NCBI RefSeq assembly: GCF_965218685.1
Contig: NZ_OZ244657.1
Coordinates: forward strand, 1,612,001 to 1,676,000
Source of the DNA: Thalassobius sp965218685
Lineage (GTDB): Bacteria; Pseudomonadota; Alphaproteobacteria; Rhodobacterales; Rhodobacteraceae
Length of the DNA stretch: 64,000 bases
Direction: 5' to 3'
This document shows positions 44,037-53,194 of the stretch, one piece after another (within the stretch, counting starts at the first letter, position 1; each line of letters begins with the position of its first letter). Position numbers and translations under genes: made by a program. A model generated the notes under the pieces. That model did not search any database. It was not told where the DNA came from and saw nothing but the letters and a program-made list of their open reading frames with translations.

Positions 44037-44191
44037 TGAAGTCAATAGCGTTCATCGGTCATGGGAGGAGGCAGAATGGATGCGTGTATGAGTGACCCTT
44101 ACGCAGGGTTGTTCCCGGTTCGCACCCGGGCTGTTTGGTTTGTCCTGTCTGATGCTTGTGAGATGCGTCCGGCGACAGAAAGGGCAAACGC

Positions 44192-45067
44192 ATGGAATTG
44201 ATTCAGCTGATCATCGGAGGGATCGCGACGGGGTGTATCTATGGCCTTGTCGCGTTGGGCTTTGTGCTGATTTACAAGGCGACCGAGGGCGTGAACTTTG
44301 CCCAGGGCGATATGATGATGCTGGGTGCCTTTGTGGCGCTTGGGCTGGTGAACTCGGACTATGGCGCGCTGGCCTTTGTGCCCGGCGTGATCCTGGCGGC
44401 CGCTATCATGGGCGGCGTAGGATATGGCGTTGATCGCTTTGTGGTCAGGCAGATTTTCGGCCAGCCGCACTTTGCACTGGTGATTCTGACGATTGCCATG
44501 GGGTTCGTATTCCGTTTCGTGGCCGGGGCCATTTGGGGCTTTACCCCGCTGGTGTTGGAAACGCCATTTGCGGGCAAGGTGTTTGATTTCGGCGGGCTGA
44601 TCATCGGCTACGAGGACGTGACGGCCATTGTCGTCACTGCTGTCCTGACCCTGTCGTTGTGGGCGTTCTTTCAGTTCACCAAGCTGGGTCTGGCCGCACA
44701 GGCCTCGTCTCAGAACCAGATGGCGGCCTATATCGTCGGTGTTCCGGTGCGCCGGGTAAACTCGATGATCTGGGCCCTGTCGGGCGTCGTTTCGACAATT
44801 GCCGGGGTGCTTTATGCCTCGAAAGGGGCGATTGATCCGAACATCGGCCTGCTGGGGATCAAGGCCTTTGCAGCGGCCGTTATCGGCGGTTTTGGCAGCC
44901 TGCCGGGCGCATTGCTTGGTGGCATCCTGATCGGTGTGGTCGAGCCAATCGCGGCCCGTTATCTGCCCGCCGGGTTCAGCCAGATGAGCCCCTATATCAT
45001 CATGCTAGCTGTGCTGGTCACTCGTCCGAACGGACTGTTTGCCCAGATCTACGCCAAGAAGGTCTGA
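44192..45067 (+). CDS. livH: Branched-chain amino-acid-type (LIV/HAAT) ABC transporter permease
   Basis: The 291-residue LivH-type permease starts MELIQLIIGGIATGCIYGLVALGFVLIYKA, the conserved N-terminus, and has about eight helices. The GIKAFAAAVIGGFGSLPGALLGGILIGVVE segment is the contact to the ATPases. The cargo need not be amino acids: the setting between beta-oxidation genes and acyl-CoA synthetase suggests an organic acid. Confidence 0.9.
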   Translation: MELIQLIIGGIATGCIYGLVALGFVLIYKATEGVNFAQGDMMMLGAFVALGLVNSDYGALAFVPGVILAAAIMGGVGYGVDRFVVRQIFGQPHFALVILTIAMGFVFRFVAGAIWGFTPLVLETPFAGKVFDFGGLIIGYEDVTAIVVTAVLTLSLWAFFQFTKLGLAAQASSQNQMAAYIVGVPVRRVNSMIWALSGVVSTIAGVLYASKGAIDPNIGLLGIKAFAAAVIGGFGSLPGALLGGILIGVVEPIAARYLPAGFSQMSPYIIMLAVLVTRPNGLFAQIYAKKV

Positions 45068-45071
45068 GCCG

Positions 45072-46169
45072 ATGAAAGTTATCTTTAAGACAAGCTATGA
45101 CAACGACATCGACCTGCACGAAGACGGCTGGGCGCGCGGCAAGATCGCGCTGTTGGTGGCCTTTATGGCGGTGCTGCCGTTCTTTGCGGGCGAGTACTAC
45201 TTGGCCGAGATCACCAACACACTGATCTGGTCGCTGGCCGGGATGGGGTTGATGCTGCTGGTGGGCCACACGGGTCAGGCCAGCCTGGGCCATGCGGCCT
45301 TTCTGGCGATCGGGGCCTACACGGATGCGGCGCTGATGAATATTGGCGTGCCGTGGGTGATCGCCTTCCCGCTGGCGGGGATCGCAGCCGGTGTGTTTGG
45401 CGCCATCGTCGCCATTCCGGCGGTGCGCATGTCGGGCATCTATCTGGCCATCGCGACGCTGGCCCTGTTCGTCATCGTCGAGGAACTGATCATCGTGGCC
45501 GAGCCCATTACCGGTGGAGTGGGGGGCATCTTTGCGCCCTCGATCACCATTCTGGGTGTGGATTTTGACCGCTATTCCAGCTTGAACAACTTCTACTGGC
45601 TGTGTCTGGTGGTCGTTGTTGGGGTCACTTGGATGTATGCCAACCTGATGCGCAGCCCCACGGGCCGCAGTTTTCTGGCCGTGCGTGATTCCGAGGTTTC
45701 AGCCCGCGCGCTGGGCATCAACGTCACGCGCACCCGATCGCTGGCCTTTGGGCTGAGCTGTGCGATGACTGGCTTGGCGGGCGCATTGATGGGGCACTAT
45801 ATCAGCTTCTTCAACTACGAGCTCTTCTCGATCTTCATCTCGATCAACCTGTTGTTGGTGGTGACCATCGGGGGGCTGGGCTTCATCCAGGGCGCGTTCT
45901 TTGGAGCCATCCTGATCACAGCCGTACCACAGGTGATCGCGATCCTGCGGGATGGGCTGAAGTCCAGCGTGGGGATCGACCTGTCGGCAATGCCCGGTCT
46001 GGATACATTGATCTTCTCGGTCATTCTGGTGACTTTCATCATTTATGAACCGAACGGGTTGTATGGCCGCTGGCTGAAAATCCGTGCGTGGTTCCAGCTG
46101 TTTCCGCTGGCCCGGCGTGACATGTTCCGCCGCCAGAAAACCTATCTGAAAACGGAGCGGATGAAATGA
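45072..46169 (+). CDS. livM: LIV-type ABC transporter permease
   Basis: The 365-residue LivM-type permease has GHTGQASLGHAAFLAIGAYT, RMSGIYLAIATLALFVIVEEL, the SEVSARALGINVTRTRSLAF loop and a C-terminal basic tail. It pairs with LivH. The ATG at 45072 (after GAGCCG) is four bases behind livH. Its last bases overlap livG. Confidence 0.9.
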   Translation: MKVIFKTSYDNDIDLHEDGWARGKIALLVAFMAVLPFFAGEYYLAEITNTLIWSLAGMGLMLLVGHTGQASLGHAAFLAIGAYTDAALMNIGVPWVIAFPLAGIAAGVFGAIVAIPAVRMSGIYLAIATLALFVIVEELIIVAEPITGGVGGIFAPSITILGVDFDRYSSLNNFYWLCLVVVVGVTWMYANLMRSPTGRSFLAVRDSEVSARALGINVTRTRSLAFGLSCAMTGLAGALMGHYISFFNYELFSIFISINLLLVVTIGGLGFIQGAFFGAILITAVPQVIAILRDGLKSSVGIDLSAMPGLDTLIFSVILVTFIIYEPNGLYGRWLKIRAWFQLFPLARRDMFRRQKTYLKTERMK

Positions 46170-46936
46170 GCCTGTTGGAAGTTGACGATCTGGCCATCCA
46201 TTTCGGCGGTGTGAAAGCCGTGGACGGGGTCAGTTTCAAGGTCGAAGAAGGCGAGGTCTTCTCGATCATCGGGCCGAACGGGGCGGGCAAGTCCACCATC
46301 TTCAATCTGATCTCGCGGTTCTACAAACCGACCCGCGGCACGATCCGGTTCGACGGGCAGGATATTACTGACCTGATGGCGCATGATATTGGGCAGCTTG
46401 GTATCGCGCGGACCTTTCAGAATATCGAACTGTTCGATCATTCGACCGTTTTGGACAACCTGATGATGGGGCGCCACACGCATCGCCGGACGCGCTGGTA
46501 CGAAGACATGTTCTTTGTGCCCAAAGTCCGCCGCGAGGAACGCGGACACCGTCAGAAAGTCGAAGAGGTGATCGAGTTTCTGGAGCTCGAAGCCTACCGC
46601 GAGAAGCTGATCGCGGGCTTGCCTTACGGCGTGCGCAAGGTGGTGGAAATCGGCCGTGCGCTGGCCATGGGCCCCAAGATGATCCTGCTGGACGAACCGG
46701 CCTCGGGGCTGAGCGTCGAAGAAAGCCAGGAGGTTGCCTTTTGGGTCGAGGACATGCGCCGCGACATGGGGCTGACCGTTTTGATGGTGGAACATGACAT
46801 GAAACTTGTGAACCAGGTCAGCGATCGCGTTCTTGCAGTGGCCAATGGCCAACCGCTGGCTATGGGAACGCCAGCTGAAGTGCAGGATGACGCGCAGGTC
46901 AAAGCGGCATATCTGGGAACGGAGGTGGACGCATGA
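46166..46936 (+). CDS. livG: LIV-type ABC transporter ATP-binding protein LivG
   Basis: The 256-residue ATPase has Walker A GPNGAGKST, the IARTFQNIELF stretch typical of LivG, a signature region reading LPYGVRKVVEIGRALAM, and Walker B ILLDEPASGL. The usual GQQ of the signature is replaced by GVR. It overlaps livM and livF by four bases each. Confidence 0.92.
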   Translation: MSLLEVDDLAIHFGGVKAVDGVSFKVEEGEVFSIIGPNGAGKSTIFNLISRFYKPTRGTIRFDGQDITDLMAHDIGQLGIARTFQNIELFDHSTVLDNLMMGRHTHRRTRWYEDMFFVPKVRREERGHRQKVEEVIEFLELEAYREKLIAGLPYGVRKVVEIGRALAMGPKMILLDEPASGLSVEESQEVAFWVEDMRRDMGLTVLMVEHDMKLVNQVSDRVLAVANGQPLAMGTPAEVQDDAQVKAAYLGTEVDA

Positions 46937-47700
46937 CCAAGGTTCTGGATATCCGAAACGTCGAAACCTTCTATGGCGCGATCATGGCGTTGCGCGGGGT
47001 CTCGCTTGAGGTCAACGAAGGCGAGATTGTCACCATCCTGGGCGCCAACGGCGCGGGCAAAACCACCCTGATGAAGACCATCAGCGGTCTGATGGATCCC
47101 GAAAAGGGCAACATCGAATTCAATGGCGTGGACATCGTTGGCAAACAACCTGACGAGATTGTCCGCATGGGTCTGGCCCACGTTCCCGAAGGGCGCGAGG
47201 TGTTTCCCTATCTGACCATCGAGGAAAACCTGAAGATGGGCGCCTATGCCCGCAAAGGCGTGGACCTGCGCGACGACATTGCTCTGGTCTATGAGTATTT
47301 CCCGATCCTCAAGGAACGCCGCAGCCAGTCGGCGGGGTTCCTGTCGGGCGGGCAGCAGCAGATGCTGGCGATCGGGCGCGGCCTGATGGCCAAGCCGAAA
47401 CTGATGCTGCTTGACGAGCCCTCTCTGGGTCTGTCGCCGCTGCTGACGCAGGAGATTTTTGCCATCATCAAACGTCTGAACGCCGAGCAGAAAGTCACGA
47501 TGCTGCTGGTCGAACAGAACGCCAATGTCGCGCTGCATACGGCGCACCAGGGTTATGTTCTGGAAATGGGCCGGATCGTGATGGCGGGCAGCTGCGAAGA
47601 GCTGCGCGCCTCGGACGACATTCAGGAATTCTACTTGGGTCGTCAGGAAGAAAACCAGCGCGGGCAGAAACGCTGGAAACGGCGCAAGACGTGGAGGTAA
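46933..47700 (+). CDS. livF: LIV-type ABC transporter ATP-binding protein LivF
   Basis: The 255-residue ATPase has Walker A GANGAGKTT, LAHVPEGREVFPYLTIEENL, the signature LSGGQQQMLAIGR and Walker B LMLLDEPSLGLSP. A basic C-terminal tail (GRQEENQRGQKRWKRRK) is longer than usual. It is the second ATPase of the importer; the acyl-CoA synthetase gene begins four bases later. Confidence 0.92.
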   Translation: MTKVLDIRNVETFYGAIMALRGVSLEVNEGEIVTILGANGAGKTTLMKTISGLMDPEKGNIEFNGVDIVGKQPDEIVRMGLAHVPEGREVFPYLTIEENLKMGAYARKGVDLRDDIALVYEYFPILKERRSQSAGFLSGGQQQMLAIGRGLMAKPKLMLLDEPSLGLSPLLTQEIFAIIKRLNAEQKVTMLLVEQNANVALHTAHQGYVLEMGRIVMAGSCEELRASDDIQEFYLGRQEENQRGQKRWKRRKTWR

Positions 47701-47704
47701 CGAG

Positions 47705-49552
47705 ATGATGAACACGGATATGCTCATCCCGGCCGACGCGCCGATTACGATGGATGGTTGCGATACGGTTGTGAAGCTGTGGGCCAAACGCTGCCACGAA
47801 TTGGGCGATAAGACCGCCCACCGCGAAAAAGAGCTGGGCGTCTGGCAATCTTATTCGTGGACGGAATATTTCAACGGTGCACGCAATGCGGCTCTTGGTC
47901 TGTTGGCGATGGGACTGGAGCGCGGTCAAGCCGTACAGATCCTGTCCGAGGATCGGCGTGAATGGCTCTATGTTGACCTGGGCGTGGCCGCTGTTGGGGG
48001 CATTCCCTCGGGTGTTTACACCACCGATGCGGCCAGCCAGTTGGCTTATCTGGTGAACGATTCCGGTGCGCCCTTCCTGTTCGTGGAAAATGATGAACAG
48101 CTAGACAAGTTCCTTGAGGTTCGCGACCAGATGCCCGGCCTGAAAAAGGTTATCGTGTTTGATCGCGATGGGCTGGCGACATTCGATGACCCGATGGTGA
48201 TGTTCTGGGACGAGTTGATGGAGCTGGGCGAGGCTGAGGCCAAAGCCCACCCCAACCGTTTCATGGAAGAGTTGGAGAAAGCCAAGCCCGAAGATCCGCG
48301 GATGCTGATCTATACATCGGGCACCACAGGGCCACCGAAAGGCGCGATCATCACGCATCGCAACATCGTCTTTCAGATGTTCGCAGGCGAGCAGACGATC
48401 GAGTTTGAACAGACGGACGAGCTGCTGTGCTTCCTGCCGCTGTGTCACGTTCTGGAGCGTCTGATCTCTGTGGAATTCCCGATACTTGCGGGCTGTAAGG
48501 TGAACTTTGCCGAAAGCCCGGAAACCGTGTTCGACAACCTGCGCGAGGTCAGCCCGCATTCCTTCACCGGGGTGCCTCGGATCTGGGAAAAGATTTACAG
48601 CCGCATCAGCATCATGCGGTCCGAGGCGGGCTGGGTTGGCCGCACTTTTCTGGATTGGGCCGTGGCAGCCGGCATGAAAAAGGTCGAGGCCAAGGAGGCG
48701 GGCAAACACCTGTCCCCGGGCGCCAAGCTGAACCTGTTCCTGGCCGATCTGCTGGTTCTGCGGAACCTGCGCCAATTGCTGGGCCTGCAACGCACGCGGC
48801 GCTGTACCACTGGGGCTGCGCCGATCTCGCCCGATTTGTTGCGCTGGTTCGAGGCGATCGGCGTGCACCTGTTGGAAGGCTTCGGGATGACCGAAACCTC
48901 AGGCGTGGCCACGGTGAACACGCTGGCGCATAACAAGATCAGCACCGTGGGGCAGGCAACGCCCGGCACGCAGATCAAGATCTCACCCGAAGGGGAAATC
49001 CTGGTGGGTGGCCCGGCTGTGTTTGGCGGTTACTGGAAGAAGCCGGAAAAAACCGCCGAAACCATGACCGAGGATGGCTGGCTGCGTACCGGTGACGTCG
49101 GACGCCTTGATAACGAGGGCAATCTGACCATCACCGGCCGGATGAAAGACATCATCATCACCGCCGGGGGCAAGAACATCACGCCCGCTGAAATTGAGAG
49201 CAAACTCAAGTTCTCGCCATATGTATCTGACGCGGTGGTGATCGGGGACGGGCGTAAATACCTGACATGCCTGGTGATGATTGATCAGGAAAATGTTGAA
49301 AGGTTCGCGCAAGAACGTCAAATTCCTTATGCAGACTTCGCGTCCCTGACGCGCGCAAAGGAGGTGGTGGACCTGATCGGCCAGGTCGTAAGCGAGACCA
49401 ACAAGGACTTCGCACAGGTGGAACAGATCAAGGATTTTCGTCTGATCGACATCCTGCTGACCGCCGAGGACGAGGAGCTGACCCCCACCATGAAGCTCAA
49501 GCGGAACCACGTGAACCAGCGTCACGCCGGCTTGATCGAAAGCATGTACTGA
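47705..49552 (+). CDS. Long-chain acyl-CoA synthetase (AMP-forming, FadD15/FAA type)
   Basis: The 615-residue enzyme has the P-loop YTSGTTGPPKG at 203-213, the GFGMTETSG adenylate motif, GWLRTGDVGRLD, and GRMKDIIITAGGKNITPAEIE. These, together with the PRIWEKIYSRI segment, mark the long-chain FACS subfamily. Being placed inside the liv operon, between livF and the binding-protein gene, it probably activates the acid brought in by the transporter. Confidence 0.88.
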   Translation: MMNTDMLIPADAPITMDGCDTVVKLWAKRCHELGDKTAHREKELGVWQSYSWTEYFNGARNAALGLLAMGLERGQAVQILSEDRREWLYVDLGVAAVGGIPSGVYTTDAASQLAYLVNDSGAPFLFVENDEQLDKFLEVRDQMPGLKKVIVFDRDGLATFDDPMVMFWDELMELGEAEAKAHPNRFMEELEKAKPEDPRMLIYTSGTTGPPKGAIITHRNIVFQMFAGEQTIEFEQTDELLCFLPLCHVLERLISVEFPILAGCKVNFAESPETVFDNLREVSPHSFTGVPRIWEKIYSRISIMRSEAGWVGRTFLDWAVAAGMKKVEAKEAGKHLSPGAKLNLFLADLLVLRNLRQLLGLQRTRRCTTGAAPISPDLLRWFEAIGVHLLEGFGMTETSGVATVNTLAHNKISTVGQATPGTQIKISPEGEILVGGPAVFGGYWKKPEKTAETMTEDGWLRTGDVGRLDNEGNLTITGRMKDIIITAGGKNITPAEIESKLKFSPYVSDAVVIGDGRKYLTCLVMIDQENVERFAQERQIPYADFASLTRAKEVVDLIGQVVSETNKDFAQVEQIKDFRLIDILLTAEDEELTPTMKLKRNHVNQRHAGLIESMY

Positions 49553-49614
49553 TCGCGCCTTTGAGGAGGGGCGCGGCCAGAACGTTAATCGTACCAATGG
49601 GAGGAACGACACCA

Positions 49615-50781
49615 ATGAAACTATTCAAAACGTTTGCCGCCGCGGCGGCGCTGTCGGTGGGCCTTGGCGCCCCTGCGATGGCCGAGGACGGTGTCTCGGA
49701 CACCGAAATCAAACTGGGCGGGGCGCATGACCTGTCGGGCATTTTTGCGCCCTTCTCGGTGCCTGCGGTGAAGGCTGCACAGCTGTATTTCGACGAGGTC
49801 AACGCAGCAGGCGGCGTCCACGGGCGCAAGATTTCCTATATCGTCGAGGATCACGGCTATCAGGTGCCCAAAGCGGTGCAGTCAGCCAATAAGCTGGTCA
49901 ACCGTGACAAGGTTTTCGCCATGTTGCTGAACCTGGGCACCCCCACCAACATCGCCATGTTCAAGCTGATGGAGCCTAAGGGCATTCCGAATGTCAGCCC
50001 GCTGACCGCCGCACGCCAGATGGTCGATCCGCCGGCGCCGTGGAAATTTGCGGGGACGGCCTCGTATTATGACGCGGTGAAGGCCGCGACAGTGTCCATG
50101 GCCAACGACGGTGATCCCGAAACTTTCTGCCTGATGTACCTGCCGACAGATTTCGGTAAGGAAATCGAAATGGCGGTGAAAGACGGGGCTGCGGAAACCG
50201 GTGCGGCCTTCGGTATCGAAACGCAGCACAAGCCGGATGAAACCGATTTCTCGGGCGCATTGGGTAAGATCAAAAGCGCAGGCTGCACCACTGTTGGCCT
50301 GGCACTGGGCGTCAGCCAAACCATCAACGTGATCGCCACGGCCAACAAGCTGGGCGTTGACGTTGACTTCCTGCTCAGCTCGGCCGGGTTCCACACCGTT
50401 GTGGCCAAGGGTCTGGCGGCACAGGGTGTCATGGGCGGTGTCTATGCCGCTGCCGGTTGGCAGGACCTAGAGGCCCGCATGGGCAACGCCACCGTCGCGG
50501 GCTGGGTGAAATCCTATACCGACGCCACGGGCGAAAAGTTCCCCGGCACCGGTGCCCTGCTGGGCCGCTCGGCCGCCGAGCTGATCGTCAAAGGTCTTGA
50601 GGCCGCTGGCCCTGACCTGACCCGCGAAGGGTTCATCGCGGCCATGGAAGGGCTGCAATATGACGATGAAGTTGCTGGCAATAAGGTCAACATGTCCGCC
50701 GACAACCATGTCGCGGCGACGCAGATCTACATCTCGGCCGTGGAAAACGGCAGCTGGAAACTCATGACCACCATCGAGTGA
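49615..50781 (+). CDS. Periplasmic substrate-binding protein of the LIV-type transporter
   Basis: The 388-residue protein has a signal peptide (LFKTFAAAAALSVGLGAPAMA) and a Peripla_BP_6 fold starting TEIKLGGAHDLSGIFAPFSVPAVKAAQLYFDEVNAAGG. This is the LivJ/LivK class. The ATG at 49615 has GGGAGGAAC upstream; an earlier in-frame ATG at 49561 would hide the signal. Ligand class is unknown; aromatic or branched acids and amides are also bound in this family. Confidence 0.9.
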   Translation: MKLFKTFAAAAALSVGLGAPAMAEDGVSDTEIKLGGAHDLSGIFAPFSVPAVKAAQLYFDEVNAAGGVHGRKISYIVEDHGYQVPKAVQSANKLVNRDKVFAMLLNLGTPTNIAMFKLMEPKGIPNVSPLTAARQMVDPPAPWKFAGTASYYDAVKAATVSMANDGDPETFCLMYLPTDFGKEIEMAVKDGAAETGAAFGIETQHKPDETDFSGALGKIKSAGCTTVGLALGVSQTINVIATANKLGVDVDFLLSSAGFHTVVAKGLAAQGVMGGVYAAAGWQDLEARMGNATVAGWVKSYTDATGEKFPGTGALLGRSAAELIVKGLEAAGPDLTREGFIAAMEGLQYDDEVAGNKVNMSADNHVAATQIYISAVENGSWKLMTTIE

Positions 50782-50790
50782 TCTTTCAAC

Positions 50791-50817
50791 GGCGGGGCGG
50801 TGATCTATCGCCCCGCC
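50791..50817 (+). terminator. Strong hairpin between the binding-protein gene and the acyl-CoA dehydrogenase gene
   Basis: GGCGGGGCG and CGCCCCGCC form a perfect 9-base stem with loop GTGATCTAT, ten bases after the stop codon. The T run is poor (TGCTTGCTT), so it may instead protect the upstream mRNA or only partly stop transcription. Confidence 0.6.
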
Positions 50818-50866
50818 TGCTTGCTTCCCCAACATTTTAAACGCCAGATCGGACCGGAGGCTCCCC

Positions 50867-52018
50867 GTGCTGAAACGAACGATTTATGACGAAGAACACG
50901 AGATTTTCCGCCAAACCGTCCGCAAATGGGCCGAGGCCGAGGTTTTCCCCCATGGCGAGGCCTGGCGCGAGCAAGGATGCGTCAGCCGGGAAGCCTGGAA
51001 AAAGGCCGGGGACCAAGGGTTCCTGTGCATGTATGCAGACGAGGAATATGGCGGTCTGGGACTGGATGATTTCCGCTATGATATGATTCTGGCCGAGGAA
51101 ATTAACCCGCGCGAGCCGGGATTTTTCATCGCGCTGCATAACCGGATCGTGGGGCCGTACCTACACAAGATGGGTACGGATGAGCAGAAGAAACGCTTCC
51201 TGCCCGGCGTGATTTCGGGCGACACGGTTCTGGCCATCGCGATGACCGAACCGGGCACCGGATCAGACCTTGGCGCCGTGAAAACCCGTGCGGTGGACAT
51301 GGGGGATCATTGGGTTCTGAACGGTTCGAAAACCTTTATCTCGAATGGCAAACTGGCCGGGCTGGTCGTCGTTGCCGCGCGCACCGGGGACGGCCATCAG
51401 ATCGGTCTGTTCCTGGTCGAAGACGGGATGGAGGGGTTTTCGCGCGGGCGGAACCTGAAGAAAATGGGGCTGGCGTCGCAGGATACGGCCGAGCTGTTTT
51501 TCGATGATGTGAAAGTGCCCAAGGAAAACGTGCTGGGTGATCCTCACGAGGGCTTCAGGGCGATGATGATGAACCTGGCCGAGGAACGCATCATGGGCGC
51601 GCTAGGCTTTATGGCGCGGGCAGAATACGCCTTTGACATCACGATGGACTATATCACCGAGCGTCGCGCCTTTGGCCAGCCGATCGGCACTTTCCAGAAC
51701 TCCAGGTTCAAAATGGCCTCGATGCGGACCGAACTGGATGCGGGCTGGGCCCTGACGGACCACTTGGTGCGCGAACATCTGCAAGGCCAGCTGAGCGCGG
51801 AAATGGCGGCCGAAGCCAAGCTTTTCACCTCGGAAGTAGAGGGGCGCGTGGTGGATGAATGCGTCCAACTGCATGGCGGGGCGGGGTATATGGACGAGTA
51901 CGAAATCTCGCGCCTGTATAGCGACGCGCGCATCAGTCGGATTTACGCAGGCACATCCGAAATCATGCGCGAGATCATCGGCCGCGGCCTTGGGCTGGAC
52001 GAACGGCGGCGCAATTAA
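50867..52018 (+). CDS. Acyl-CoA dehydrogenase, LCAD/IVD-like catalytic site
   Basis: The 383-residue flavoprotein has AMTEPGTGSDLGAVKT, LNGSKTFISNG and CVQLHGGAGYMDEY, all family motifs. The usual catalytic Glu of MCAD-type enzymes (YEGT) is Ala361 here (IYAGTSEIMREI). Glu240-Arg241 in LAEERIMGALGF lies where long-chain and isovaleryl-CoA dehydrogenases keep their base, so activity is likely kept. Branched or long-chain substrates would fit. It starts with GTG at 50867, with a GGAGG upstream. Confidence 0.9.
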   Translation: MLKRTIYDEEHEIFRQTVRKWAEAEVFPHGEAWREQGCVSREAWKKAGDQGFLCMYADEEYGGLGLDDFRYDMILAEEINPREPGFFIALHNRIVGPYLHKMGTDEQKKRFLPGVISGDTVLAIAMTEPGTGSDLGAVKTRAVDMGDHWVLNGSKTFISNGKLAGLVVVAARTGDGHQIGLFLVEDGMEGFSRGRNLKKMGLASQDTAELFFDDVKVPKENVLGDPHEGFRAMMMNLAEERIMGALGFMARAEYAFDITMDYITERRAFGQPIGTFQNSRFKMASMRTELDAGWALTDHLVREHLQGQLSAEMAAEAKLFTSEVEGRVVDECVQLHGGAGYMDEYEISRLYSDARISRIYAGTSEIMREIIGRGLGLDERRRN

Positions 52019-52020
52019 GC

Positions 52021-52068
52021 GGAGCGCGCTGCGCGCGCGCTGGATATCTCGGCCTTGCGGCCTCGGGG
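52021..52068. repeat. Dispersed intergenic palindromic repeat, copy 2
   Basis: Directly after the acyl-CoA dehydrogenase stop come GCGCGCTG, CGCGCGCGCTGG, ATATCTCGG and CCTTGCGGCC, in the same order as at 4059-4113. It sits between two convergent genes and may act as a shared terminator or mRNA end. Confidence 0.45.
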
Positions 52069-52086
52069 ATGGCGCGTGCGGCGCTG

Positions 52087-52971
52087 TCAGCCCATCCGCT
52101 CAGAGGCATAGGAGCCCGGCGAGGCCGGGAAGACGATGGTCTTGTTGCCATTGAGGAAGCTGCGGTGGTGGATATGGGCGTGGATTGCGCGGGCCAGCAC
52201 CGAGGCTTCGACATCGCGGCCAAGGCTGACGTAATCCTCGGGGGATTGGGCGTGGGTGACGCGGACGATGTCCTGTTCGATGATGGGGCCCTCGTCCAGG
52301 TCGGCGGTGACGTAGTGGGCAGTGGCACCGATCAGCTTAACACCGCGTTGGTAGGCCTGTTTATACGGGTTTGCGCCCTTGAAACTTGGCAGGAACGAGT
52401 GGTGGATGTTGATGATCCGGCCGGACATCTTTGTGCACATTTCATCCGACAGCACCTGCATGTAACGGGCCAGAACGACCAGTTCGGCGCCGGTATCCTC
52501 GATGATGGCCATTTGCTGCGCTTCGGCCTGGGCTTTGTTTTCCTTAGTGACCTTGATGTAGTGGAAGGGGATGTCGTGATTCACGACGACCTTTTGATAC
52601 TCCATATGGTTCGAAATCACGCCGACGATATCGATTGGCAGAGCGCCGATGCGCCAGCGATACAACAGATCGTTCAGGCAGTGCCCGAACCGCGAGACCA
52701 TCAGGATGACCTTCATCTTGTGGCTTTCGTCGTGGAAGGCGTAGCTCATGTCGAAGTCTTCGGCGGTCTGGGCGAAGGCCTGGGTCAGCGCGTCGATGCC
52801 CGCGCCCTTTTCGCTGCGAAAGCTGATGCGCATGAAGAAATTCTGGGTCTCGGCGTCATCGAACTGGGCCGAGTCAGTAATGTTGCAGCCCTGTTTTGCC
52901 AGGAAAGCAGCGATGGTCGCGACGATGCCGCGCGTGGATTTGCATTTGACGGTCAGGGCGAAGCTGTTCAT
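52087..52971 (-). CDS. purU: Formyltetrahydrofolate deformylase
   Basis: The 294-residue protein has an N-terminal ACT domain (about 1-85; VKCKSTRGIVATIAAFLAKQG) and a formyltransferase-like domain with INIHHSFLPSFKGANPYKQA and ATAHYVTADLDEGPII. It splits 10-formyl-THF to formate and THF, controlling one-carbon pools. It stands alone on the minus strand and converges on the acyl-CoA dehydrogenase gene. Confidence 0.94.
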   Translation of the reverse strand: MNSFALTVKCKSTRGIVATIAAFLAKQGCNITDSAQFDDAETQNFFMRISFRSEKGAGIDALTQAFAQTAEDFDMSYAFHDESHKMKVILMVSRFGHCLNDLLYRWRIGALPIDIVGVISNHMEYQKVVVNHDIPFHYIKVTKENKAQAEAQQMAIIEDTGAELVVLARYMQVLSDEMCTKMSGRIINIHHSFLPSFKGANPYKQAYQRGVKLIGATAHYVTADLDEGPIIEQDIVRVTHAQSPEDYVSLGRDVEASVLARAIHAHIHHRSFLNGNKTIVFPASPGSYASERMG

Positions 52972-53120
52972 GGGGGCCTTTGGTATTCATGGGTTACTTG
53001 GCCGGTATAATTGCGAAAATTCTGCCCTCAATGGCCGAATGCGACGCTTTGGGCCTAAAATGCGGGAAAGCGCGCGCGCGGAGAAGGGCTAAGTTTCCGA
53101 TAGGCGGCGGGCGCGGGGGA

Positions 53121-53158
53121 ATAAGAAACCGGCCCACCCCTGCTCTGGGTGGGCCGGT
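53121..53158 (-). terminator. Rho-independent terminator for the small membrane-protein gene
   Basis: On the minus strand, ACCGGCCCACCC and GGGTGGGCCGGT form a 12-base stem with a short loop, followed by TTTCTTATT. It closes the gene ending at 53195 and lies before purU. Confidence 0.8.
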
Positions 53159-53194
53159 CAGGTGATGATGTCCCGGGGGCAGGACAGATGGGGA

